Below, piece after piece: positions 22,838-31,622 of a stretch of 64,000 bases of DNA. The position numbers and the translations under genes are program-made. The number at the start of each line of letters is the position of its first letter. Position 1 is the first letter of the stretch. The stretch covers positions 4,035-68,034 of the forward strand of contig BCKE01000057.1 of assembly GCA_001600495.1 (NCBI GenBank), written 5' to 3'. This DNA comes from Pilasporangium apinafurcum (lineage: Eukaryota > Oomycota > Peronosporomycetes > Pythiales > Pythiaceae). The notes beneath the pieces are model-generated. The model made no database searches. It saw only the letters and a program-made list of their open reading frames with translations, and was not told where the DNA came from.

Positions 22838-22960
22838 TGGAAATAATCGATAAGTGAGTGCATATGAAGATACATGGGCTGAAGTATTGCACTTCGCAAC
22901 AAAGCGAACAAAAAAAACTGTCTAAATTGAGAGCATAAAATATATCAACAAGACCAATTT

Positions 22961-24907
22961 CTACGCCATGGTTCGGATTCCCATACGCTTCATGTCCGAC
23001 CTGGAGGCATTTATCACGCGATCTGGTTCGTTCTGTGGTGAGTGCTTCATGATCCGGTGGTGTCTTCTTCGAAGAAACCACCCAAAGCTAGACACGAAGA
23101 AGCACAGGACCATCACTGTACCTATTAAACCCAATATAGAGATATCTTCTGCACCATCCGCAACAGTTTGATCCGCGATTGAGAAGCCAACCTTCACGCC
23201 GTTCGGTTCAATTCTTCGAGCAAACGTTCCTTTTGATCGGAGCTCACTTGATGAGTTGCTCAGTTGGTCTTGCAGACGTTCCACAATCTCGTTGAGTGAG
23301 ATTTCACCAACACGCGAAGCTGGAAGGATCTGGAAATATACGGCAATGCTTCCTCGTTTCAAAGCCGTAATTTCAATTCTGGTCTGTGGGATCTGTAGTG
23401 CAGCTGCAACTTCAGTAGTAAATGCCAAATCAAAAGCGTCAATGGACTCAGGAGTGAATAGCACTTCGTCATAACTCATCTCTACTTCGTATAGTACCGA
23501 CACCAATTTTGAGCCGCATTCCATTCCATTGCAAATGCCTGTCAGCGACGGTTTCTTGTCGGTGCAAAATATTTCAGCAGGTGCCTGCGTGTCCTCTACA
23601 ATATCATAACATGTCGCTGTGCGTGTGCGCTGTCCTCCACCACACCCACTGCTGCACTCACTCCATCCGCTCACTTTCCACACATACTGTATGTCTTCGT
23701 CTTTCACACTGCAATCTGGGGGACTATAACCTGGCCGACAGATGCACTGTGCGTCACTGGAACTCGCTTCCATAACTTCCTTATCCATGGCATCGGTACT
23801 TATTAATCCCCGCTGCTTCTTTTTTAATCGCTTCTCACGGTTAGGATGATAATTAGGAAAGCAAGTCCCATGACCAGAACAAGACAGGCGGCCACACAGA
23901 TCCGGTGGATGCAATGGACTCACAGCGAGCGACTTCGCAGACCAAACCGAGTAGCCGTTTTTGTTTTTGGCGCGCACTTTAAACGTGTACGACCGTCCAT
24001 TTGCGAGTTGCGTTACCACTGTTGTCGTGGGAATCGATTGTTTGACATCTGTAGACGCTGACGAAGAAGAAGAAACATCGTTGGCAGCGGTAAGCGGCGA
24101 AGCGATCTGTACCACCACCTGCGTGCCGACTAACGTGTCATCTACTTCATCGATCCACCCAACTTCATACCCTGTGATGGGATCTAAACCATCGTCATCA
24201 GGCGTTTTCCAAGAGACTTCGGCTCGGCCATCGAATGCTACGGCTGTCACCATCGTCGGATTTGAAGGCACGCCATGCATTTCTAATACAGCTGTCGGTT
24301 CCGGCTCATCGGTTTCAATGCTATCGGGAGACGTTCTCACATCATTATTGGCAAAGCTGCTGCTATTCTTTACCACGACCTGCTTTGCATTGGTTTCTAC
24401 TTTAGGATCCTGTATGAGATCATCCAAATCGATTTCCTTCACTTCAATACTGCCCGTGCTTATCATATCTGTACTGGATGAGCCCGTTATCGACCCTTCC
24501 GTATGATCGACAGCAAAAGATATGGGACTAATTGTTTCCTCGTCATCAGCAATGGGATCCCCATCCGTATCGTTGAACTTGTCAATTGCTTGCCCACTAA
24601 CACCATCTTCAACGGTATCATTCTCGACTCCTCCACCCACTCGTTCCATTTTTTTCATTCTGATGGCGATAGGGAGAATAATTTCATTTACGGTCTCTCC
24701 ACTGCTGCTGCCATTGTGCTCCATATTCGATGGATTCCTAAGTGGTGTTGCCCCAATCACTTCGGATGTCAACTCATTGCTGCTCTCCTGCCCCATAACA
24801 GCCGTCAGCATGAAGAAGAGTACCAATTGGATAGTCCGCGCACTCATCCAGGTCCGAGTGAAGCGTGTGCTTCTACGCATCAATACTCGAGGCAACCCGC
24901 TGTGCAT
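22961..24907 (-). CDS. Single-pass membrane protein with FN3, EGF-like and TSP1 domains
   Basis: One exon, 648 residues. A signal peptide or anchor is at about 20-40 (TIQLVLFFMLTAVMGQ). Residues 40-200 are acidic and Ser/Thr-rich. A fibronectin type III domain spans about 208-330 (AVAFDGRAEVSWKTPDDDG ... YTFKVRAKNKNGYSVWS). An EGF-like module follows at about 335-400 (CGRLSCSGHGTC ... CICRPGYSPPDC). A thrombospondin type 1 repeat lies at about 410-465 (WSECSSGCGGGQRTRTATC). Then comes a SEA-like alpha/beta region (about 470-580), a transmembrane segment at about 592-612 and a basic cytoplasmic tail. The EGF module holds a basic Lys-rich insert. The protein is most likely a cell-surface adhesion or matrix receptor; TSP1 modules bind glycans. 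Not a known named protein to me. Confidence 0.82.
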   Translation of the reverse strand: MHSGLPRVLMRRSTRFTRTWMSARTIQLVLFFMLTAVMGQESSNELTSEVIGATPLRNPSNMEHNGSSSGETVNEIILPIAIRMKKMERVGGGVENDTVEDGVSGQAIDKFNDTDGDPIADDEETISPISFAVDHTEGSITGSSSTDMISTGSIEVKEIDLDDLIQDPKVETNAKQVVVKNSSSFANNDVRTSPDSIETDEPEPTAVLEMHGVPSNPTMVTAVAFDGRAEVSWKTPDDDGLDPITGYEVGWIDEVDDTLVGTQVVVQIASPLTAANDVSSSSSASTDVKQSIPTTTVVTQLANGRSYTFKVRAKNKNGYSVWSAKSLAVSPLHPPDLCGRLSCSGHGTCFPNYHPNREKRLKKKQRGLISTDAMDKEVMEASSSDAQCICRPGYSPPDCSVKDEDIQYVWKVSGWSECSSGCGGGQRTRTATCYDIVEDTQAPAEIFCTDKKPSLTGICNGMECGSKLVSVLYEVEMSYDEVLFTPESIDAFDLAFTTEVAAALQIPQTRIEITALKRGSIAVYFQILPASRVGEISLNEIVERLQDQLSNSSSELRSKGTFARRIEPNGVKVGFSIADQTVADGAEDISILGLIGTVMVLCFFVSSFGWFLRRRHHRIMKHSPQNEPDRVINASRSDMKRMGIRTMA

Positions 24908-25647
24908 TGCCGTTCGATTAATCTTTCGCAGAATACTGATTATCCCATATTGAGTCAGAAGCCACCAGTCAGGTGCAAAAAGAAATTTTTTACCAATGAT
25001 GTTCGTCTATTATCAAGTATACGATGATGATTGGTTGATTAAATTCGAATCTACACAATAAGGAGATTCTTATTACCAAGAATGTCACCCTGCTGCCAGG
25101 ACGTAAATCCTACAATGACATTCTCGATGCCTTTGGTAATAGTAGAGGGTATGCACTGGTATCTGGATTAACAACTATGCTCTCTTAATAGCAAGAACCT
25201 GGTGTAACTAAAGTTGCGATCGAGATAAAGCTGGACGGCAGGTCACATCAATCACATCAAGATCTCTGTCTCTGTCCATATTGATGCAGTATTCTACACG
25301 TTTATCCCGTTCTAACCACATTAAAGTAATGTTTCTGAAAATCCTGGTACTTGAATATTTGCGTAATGATGATCGCACCCTTTCCAACTCGTGATTAGTT
25401 GAGCCGCTTTTACAATTTGCGCCGATGCTGATGGCTTGCAGCAGCTCTCTATCAAGATATTGCTCGGCATATTCTGTACCAAACTCTAAATATACTCCTA
25501 TATGTTGCGTGGAAGTAGGAAGCTGTGTCGCTGCCGATCAACAACATATCCGTTCACTCTTATGGTATCTTTTAATTTACAATTTCCTTGTTATTTCTTT
25601 CTTTTAAGTAATTATTTTAAAACCAGCGCACACGAATTTCTCGCGCA
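24908..25647. other. Intergenic, nothing recognised
   Basis: About 740 bp upstream of the membrane protein gene and downstream of the RING-Kelch gene. No supported coding region or repeat. The plus-strand frames overlapping 24503-25027 are mostly antisense to the membrane protein gene. Confidence 0.4.
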
Positions 25648-27963
25648 TCAACCCTGTGCCGAAGGGGCAAGTTGTGGGGACACAGTTGCGAGACAAAAGA
25701 GTTTGTTGTCGTTCCCTGTCGATGTGTGACCACCAAAGACGTACATTGCCCCATTATACACGACCACACGATGCCACTCACGAGCTAATGGAGCTTGATC
25801 ACATTTGGCTAACTTCCAAGTTGTTATATCGCCATCTGCAGTCAAAGTGCAATCCACGAAATTAGAAACTATTTATCGATGATTAAGCACATTGATCAAT
25901 TCAATTCGTACCTAGCTCGAGGATGTAGACATCACCCTTCAGACAGCCGCTGTTGCCACCATAGATGATCATCTTGGAGCCAATGATGGCACTAGAATGC
26001 GTATATCGAGGAGATGGTCCTTTTCCAAGCGGGTGAAGTTGAGTCCAAACACATGATACAGTATCTGACGTCTTACTTTCTACACAAGGTATAATGCTAT
26101 ATCAGTAACTTGATCGCTAACACATAATACAGATTCAATAGCAACTTCCTTACCGATTTCGAAAGAATACAGTTGTCCACGACGAGATTTACCATCATAT
26201 CCACCAAAAATATACATTTTAGCATCATGAACGCATACAGAATGAGTTGTACATGGTCCAGGAAGGTCGCCTCGAGGATCTAGCTCCACCCATGTTGGTA
26301 TTGCCTTGTCTAGTAACCCAATATGGTATCACCTCGTTATATACATCCAATCCAATAGAGCAATTAAGCATACGAAGCTAAAATACTTACCAAATCGTAG
26401 AGCAAATGTGTCACCAAGACGCCGAGGATGGCTGTATCCTCCATAGAGGATCGCCAGATCTCCGAGCACAGCAACTGAGTACCAGTATCGCATCGATGGT
26501 GGAGTTCCAGCAACTTCAACGCGCTCCCATTTCCAATCCTCCGCTTCTGCATTGGCATAGTCCCATGGTAAGTCTCAATTCAAGACAAAAATGCATATAC
26601 GTAGACCACTTACTCAAATTGATGGCATGCAGTTCAGTGAGAAATTTGCCATCAATGGTCCCTCCAATTACATATAGAATATCACCAATCACAAACGTTT
26701 GCAGCAAGCTTCCCGTAGGTGGCGGAATGCCCGAGAGTGGAGGTTGTATCCATCGTGGTGGTACTTGTTTCAGATCCAGAACATATAGATCATTGAGTCG
26801 ATTCTTGCCCACGATCCCACCCACGACGATCAATTTGCTCCCGTATATCGTAAACCCGCAGTCATATCGCTCAGATGGAGGTGAACCAGTGACTTCGATC
26901 TCAGACCACACCATGCCTTCTTCTACAACATCCACAGCTCTGCTCTTGCGCTTCTTACCAGCTACTGGAGGGGTTTTGATGATAACTTGCTTAGAGTTAG
27001 CAGACCCATTTGCGGCTTGTGCCTTGGTTGTTGCAACTTTTTTAGGCACAGCTCTTGGTTTCCGTGGATAACCGCGTGGAGGCTATGTTGAATGCAGAAA
27101 ATTAGTGCACTGCTCAAAAATGAAGATTGATACAAAGGTAGCAGTATGAGTAACTTACTATAGTAGGTACATGACGAGATGCCTCACCATCGGATCCCAT
27201 CAAATCAGCCAGATCAATCATATCACTGAAATCATTGAATGAATCCAATGGCAATGGGAGCTCACTGGCATCAATGTGGATCATCGGGTGAGATCGATGG
27301 TAACTCGCCCCATCATATCCCATTATCGCTGTATTATTATTTAAATGAGGCGACGCAGGGTACTGTCGAGATCCATCGTGCAACGGAGTTGAGGGATAGG
27401 AAGCGGGCATCTGGAATGCAAGGTGATTAGTTCTATTGGGGTATTGCATTTACGTTTTCTCATATCTCCAAAACGAGTCCACTTACCGATGCTGACGTAA
27501 TGGGTGCTTGAACATAAGAAGATGGATATCCCATTGACATCATTTCCATTGTTGTTGCGGGATTTCCGTGCCCAGTGAACGCTTGGTGCGTTCTACACAA
27601 TGGACAACCTCCAATTACCGACATCCCTTGACGGGCACAATGTGCGCAGAGTACGTGCCCACAGTCTTGCCGAATAGGAAGCTGTGAATATTGCAGGCAG
27701 ATTGGACAATGGAAAGTGGCAGTCTCATGGCCATATGATGCGCTGTTGATTCTGCTCGTCATCTGGTGCTGATGCATGCTTCTGTCCATCAAATGATCAT
27801 GATAAAGTCCCCTAGAAAACATTTCTTCCCCCTCTCGTTCCGCTCCACCTCCACTTTCGTCCACGTCGCTGTTTAACGGAGCATATCCACCGGCCATAAC
27901 TAACGATTGCTTCGTGTACCACCTAATTGCTGGATCCGCTCCGCAATCTGTCCACCCGACCAT
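25648..27963 (-). CDS. RING finger - Kelch repeat fusion protein
   Basis: Seven exons predicted: 27487-27963, 27159-27410, 26614-27082, 26391-26546, 26154-26309, 25912-26079, 25648-25835; 621 residues, all GT-AG and in phase. A RING finger is at about 86-123 (CPICLQ ... CGHVLCAHC ... CPLC). A low-complexity linker ending in basic, nuclear-signal-like clusters (PPRGYPRKPRA, GKKRKSR) runs to about residue 290. A six-bladed Kelch propeller follows, with repeats such as SERYDCGFTIYGSKLIVVGG, CVHDAKMYIFGGYDGKSRRG and VVVYNGAMYVFGG. Inference: an E3 ubiquitin ligase whose propeller selects the substrate, possibly nuclear. Exon phases between the RING and Kelch parts agree, but a two-gene model cannot be ruled out without transcripts. 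Upstream lies a cluster of CCAAT motifs. Confidence 0.78.
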
Positions 27964-28139
27964 AGTACACAGAACAGAAATGACTTGTCAGTCAGGAACA
28001 GCGATACCGAGAATAAATGCTGCTCTCTTTAGGCGAATACTACCCACCTGCGGAGCCTTCCGTGTTCCTTCCCTTCCACCCAATCTCCTTCCCTGCCACG
28101 ACGATGATACGCGCCTCTCCTCCTCCCCCGAAATCTCCG

Positions 28140-28300
28140 CCTCTCCGACTCCATAATCGCTGATTGGCCATAAAGAATGCGCGAGAAAGATAAACACGCA
28201 AATCGAAAATTTGGAACACGGCATTTATTTTTATTGAGGAAATCTGATTGGCCAATAGAATTTGGCCATTTGGATGTTTCATTGGTGGAATTGGAGTTTC
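28140..28300. promoter_or_regulatory. Cluster of CCAAT/ATTGG motifs upstream of RING-Kelch gene
   Basis: ATTGG or CCAAT occurs at about 28163, 28247-28256 (ATTGGCCAAT, a dyad), 28281 and 28289 within 150 bp, about 200-330 bp upstream of the ATG at 27963. This density fits NF-Y-type CCAAT promoters. Confidence 0.4.
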
Positions 28301-28338
28301 AACTACAAATTTCGAAGCATCACTCGATTTAAGTATAA

Positions 28339-29175
28339 TTGCTAGTGATATCAGAAACATTTTATATAGAAATGCGTAAATTATATACTTTATTGAAAAT
28401 AAACAGTAATACTATTCCTAACGCAAACGATAGCATGCCTATCATTTTCTCACAATCCGATACAAACGCAATCGCTGTGACTCACACTGATTGCGTTGAC
28501 TGGGACACCTTACGCATCGCAGCATACACTTTTCTAAGAGAAACCACTCAAGTCCATCACAATTTCATGACTGAATGCTGATGGCCCTCGCCTGATGAAA
28601 AAAACAAAGTGAGAGAGTGTGGTATTTGAACGGAAATGATTATGACGGACATAACATCTGTGGTTGTCATCTACATGCATTCTTTTCGCAAGCTGTCCGT
28701 CTGTGCGGAAAACGTATGAGATTCCATTTTGTCCGTCTGACCAAACCTGTCACACTTACTAGAAAACCTGACAAACGACTTACCTCGAAATCTTATTTTC
28801 AGTATAACCAACTGTAAGTGTCTCTTTGCAACCAGTATGGGGAGTTTTTTACTGGTATGTCATTCAACAATTCGCCGCCATGACGTCAAAGCGCTCAAGA
28901 AGGAACTGGCAAAGCGCGCTACCGTTCGTTCCGTCGACGAGTTTCGTACAAGCAAGCGATGTTTCCACTGTCACGCCGAACTTTCGAAGGTAGTCTTCCC
29001 GAAAATGGTCAACGGCGTTCCCGATGGCACAATTGAATCTCGATTCGTTTTGCACTGTGAATCCAGTGAATGCAAGACGTTTTGGGATCGCGACGTGAAC
29101 GCTTCGCTGAATATTACGCACGTGACGACAGAACTTTTCAACAATCGAGCAAGACCAGAGTACTTGCAACGATAA
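28339..29175 (+). mobile_element. Truncated Fanzor (eukaryotic TnpB-like nuclease) remnant
   Basis: The convincing part is 28837-29175 (about 112 codons). It reads RRHDVKALKKELAKRA, then VDEFRTSKRCFHCH (first Cys pair of a zinc ribbon), a second Cys group LHCESSEC, and WDRDVNASLNI, where the Asp is the third RuvC acidic residue. This order (helix, [DE]xRTSKxC..C, C..C, DRDxNAxxN) is the C-terminal signature of TnpB and Fanzor proteins. The RuvC-I and RuvC-II regions are absent, so it cannot be an active nuclease. The upstream frame 28339-28581 contains AAYTFLRETTQVHHNFM, which weakly resembles the N-terminal helix of Fanzor proteins, suggesting a large internal loss. The fragment lies between the RING-Kelch and anoctamin genes; element ends were not identified. 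Confidence 0.72.
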
Positions 29176-29199
29176 TCAAGTGAGTCGTAGAAGCGCAAA

Positions 29200-29325
29200 A
29201 AAAGCGTGAGCTCGGGGTCTTCGGACTTGAACCTGCTCACGCGGTACAGCCCGTATTCTAGGTGTAGCCAATTGGTAGGCGCGACTCGCGAAGCGAGTTG
29301 GAGTAACCCAGTCTCAGAGACAATA
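29200..29325 (+). ncRNA. Hairpin-rich tail after Fanzor fragment (candidate omega-RNA scaffold)
   Basis: Starting 25 nt after the Fanzor stop there are three hairpins. GCGTGAGC (29204-29211) pairs with GCTCACGC (29235-29242). CGACTCGC (29282-29289) pairs with GCGAGTTG (29293-29300) around a GAA loop. GTCTC (29311-29315) pairs with GAGAC (29317-29321). A CCAATTGG dyad lies at 29268-29275, and GTCTTCGGAC forms a UUCG-loop mini-stem. In TnpB/Fanzor systems the guide RNA scaffold lies in and just past the 3' end of the gene. The assignment is inference from position and structure; a tRNA-like A-box (TAGCCAATTGG, 29265-29275) is also present but no B-box. Confidence 0.4.
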
Positions 29326-29477
29326 TCAAAACATACCTCAAACTGTCTCATCTACAATTTCTTTTATGTCTCTTCAAAACTAAGAAATTTACATGCAATA
29401 AGATCAGATGAAGAAAAAGTTCAATAGTCATCTGCTGCTGAGAGAAATCAAAACTCATTGAATGATAAGAGTGGAGT

Positions 29478-31622
29478 TTATTCATCCAGTTCTGCAACGA
29501 GGAGCGCATCCTCTGGATTTTCCACGTCCTGCTGAACCGGGCGGCCCTCATCGTCTTCGTCCGGCACGTGATAGAGGCACTTGCTGATAAGGAACTCCTG
29601 CCGCAGTTTTTGCACACGCACGCTCTCGGGAATATCGTCAATGCCCACTTCCAGTAAATACTTGAAGAAAAACATGCTGCTGATAAACACTGTGAAGAAC
29701 CAGACACGCATGGTCGTGGAGATTCCATTGAAGTAGTCACCTGTGAAGATCACGACGCCACCGTTCGTGCACACTGAAATGGCCGCAAACGCTTGCAGCA
29801 CCTGGTACCAATAGCCGATGTCACGTACAACGGCAGGACGTGGTCGCCGCGATTCAAAAATGAGTCGATAAGCATCCAGGCGAATCTCAAAGTAATTGTT
29901 CACTAATGAGAGTAGCGGTGCAAATGGGAATGACACGACAAACATCGTCGTGAAGCCGAACTGGATGACCATTTCAGTGTAGTCGTCGAATGTGCCACGC
30001 CAGTCATACTGAGCCATGAACAATTGTCGCTCGGCGTCAGATCGACGTGATTCCAGTTCGTCGCCGCCAGAACCCGTAAGTCCACCGAGCAAACGATACT
30101 TTGTGACATAAACCCAAAACCGAGGGATGGCTACTTCGGAGATGTTGCTCGCGAATAGCCGGCAGCAGTAGACAACCGCGAGCGTATACTCGAGTTCCCA
30201 CATGCAGCTTACTTGGCATGTCTCGATACCTTCTTTCAAAAACGCAACATAAAACAGTCCAGTGAAGTTGTTGACGAACTGGAAGATCACAGTCTTTATG
30301 ATGAAGCTGTTCTCGTACTCAATGTCGGTACGATGGTTCTCCTGGTCGTTTAAATAGATCGACACCATACCATATATCTTAGTCATGATCGTAATCTGCA
30401 CTGAGTTGGCTGTCGCTGCGAGCATGGGACCAAGTTGAATGTGCTTAACTGTGAGCGCTTCCGCATCTCTTCCCTTCGTGAGGTCATATCGCAGCACGAA
30501 AATCGCCGACACAAGTGCAAACACGATCATGATGAGGAATGAAATCACCGCCCAACTGTAGGCGACACGTTTGAGCTTCTCACGAGGAGCAAAGTATCGT
30601 GTCGGCCTGCCATTGATTGGTGACGGGATGCGCTCACCAAAGAATTGTGGACGTAACTGAGTAGCCTGCGAGAAGTTTGCCGTGCCCCACCGCAACGTCT
30701 CACGCGCATTTAATCGCTTCCAGGCCTCCAAGTAAACTGTCATCCAGATGGTCATGAACGCACCGAACGCTGGCGAGATATACGCAAAGACTTCCTTATG
30801 CTCACTGCTAGGCACGATGTAATTAAGGACACCGGTGATGATGCCAACGACCGCGGGGTAAATAAGCCACTTGGTGTTGTGCCCCAAGAACAGAAAATAA
30901 AGCGCGATCTTGACGCCAAAGTAGTCACAGATCTTGTCGAACGGTTGGTTCATCGGTGAGGTATTCCAAACGATCCACCGGTTCTTCAGTTCCGTTTTTA
31001 TGTTCTCCTCGTGGAGTGGGTAGCACGCGAGCATGATTTCTTCGTAGATCAGTCGATCCAGATCGCATCCAGCACCGTTTTGGTGATTGGTGATAATATG
31101 TTCGATCAACGAAATGCGCTCAGTGTTGTCAAATAGCGATCCATTGATGCCTTTCTTGCGATAAAAGTGCTGCACACTTGTGGCTTGAAAGTACGGGGCA
31201 AAGATGTACTCGTAAGGTCTAAAATCGTATTGTTGCTTGACGTCACGGATAGGGAAAGGAGCAATGTTATGCTCTGGGATGCCATGCAATGACGCTTTCT
31301 TCAGTTCATCCGGGTCCAATTGCAAATGCATCTTGAGGAATTCAGCGTGTCGCTTGAGTAGCTCCTCTGACGCGCGGATCTTGCAGAATACCACCTCTTT
31401 CCCAGTTGAATAGAAGAGTTTGGTGTTCAGTCCAGCGGAGCGAAGCTTGAGGATGATGCTGTCCCGCTCGTCTCTGGGGGCGACATCTTCTTTTGGAGGG
31501 TTGGGGAACGCCATGCAGTAGTCCCAGCGCACGGAGTCACTGCTGCTGCTGGCCATCGAGCCATAATCCTTGGAGAGTCGATGCAGGTGATCCGCTGCGT
31601 CTCCTCGGTCTTTGTGCATCAT
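29478..31622 (-). CDS. Anoctamin (TMEM16) family membrane protein
   Basis: Single exon, 714 residues. The cytosolic N-terminus (1-230) is followed by the first membrane segments at FGVKIALYFLFLGHNTKWLIYPAVVG, and about ten hydrophobic segments in all. Typical anoctamin sequence includes YFGVKIALYFLFLGHYT-like TM1, the WKR...W re-entrant approach, and the later conserved block FQFVNNFTGLFYVAFLKEG. Anoctamins are calcium-activated lipid scramblases or chloride channels of the plasma membrane or ER. The length is close to the fungal/protist members (700-900). The acidic residues of TM6-8 that bind calcium cannot be matched with certainty by eye, so scramblase versus channel role is open. C-terminus is acidic. 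The gene ends close to the Fanzor remnant. Confidence 0.9.
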   Translation of the reverse strand: MMHKDRGDAADHLHRLSKDYGSMASSSSDSVRWDYCMAFPNPPKEDVAPRDERDSIILKLRSAGLNTKLFYSTGKEVVFCKIRASEELLKRHAEFLKMHLQLDPDELKKASLHGIPEHNIAPFPIRDVKQQYDFRPYEYIFAPYFQATSVQHFYRKKGINGSLFDNTERISLIEHIITNHQNGAGCDLDRLIYEEIMLACYPLHEENIKTELKNRWIVWNTSPMNQPFDKICDYFGVKIALYFLFLGHNTKWLIYPAVVGIITGVLNYIVPSSEHKEVFAYISPAFGAFMTIWMTVYLEAWKRLNARETLRWGTANFSQATQLRPQFFGERIPSPINGRPTRYFAPREKLKRVAYSWAVISFLIMIVFALVSAIFVLRYDLTKGRDAEALTVKHIQLGPMLAATANSVQITIMTKIYGMVSIYLNDQENHRTDIEYENSFIIKTVIFQFVNNFTGLFYVAFLKEGIETCQVSCMWELEYTLAVVYCCRLFASNISEVAIPRFWVYVTKYRLLGGLTGSGGDELESRRSDAERQLFMAQYDWRGTFDDYTEMVIQFGFTTMFVVSFPFAPLLSLVNNYFEIRLDAYRLIFESRRPRPAVVRDIGYWYQVLQAFAAISVCTNGGVVIFTGDYFNGISTTMRVWFFTVFISSMFFFKYLLEVGIDDIPESVRVQKLRQEFLISKCLYHVPDEDDEGRPVQQDVENPEDALLVAELDE

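Noticed and set aside
23961-24506. 181-codon plus-strand frame
   Set aside because: Antisense to the FN3-EGF-TSP1 gene, no motifs, start not ATG-supported; a shadow of the real gene.
28339-28581. Frame upstream of the Fanzor fragment as a separate gene
   Set aside because: Only a weak resemblance to the Fanzor N-terminus and no independent evidence; treated as part of the same remnant.
29261-29320. Possible tRNA-Phe (A-box plus GAA in an anticodon-like loop)
   Set aside because: No B-box, position 33 is C instead of T, and no matching acceptor stem; better explained as hairpins of the Fanzor tail.
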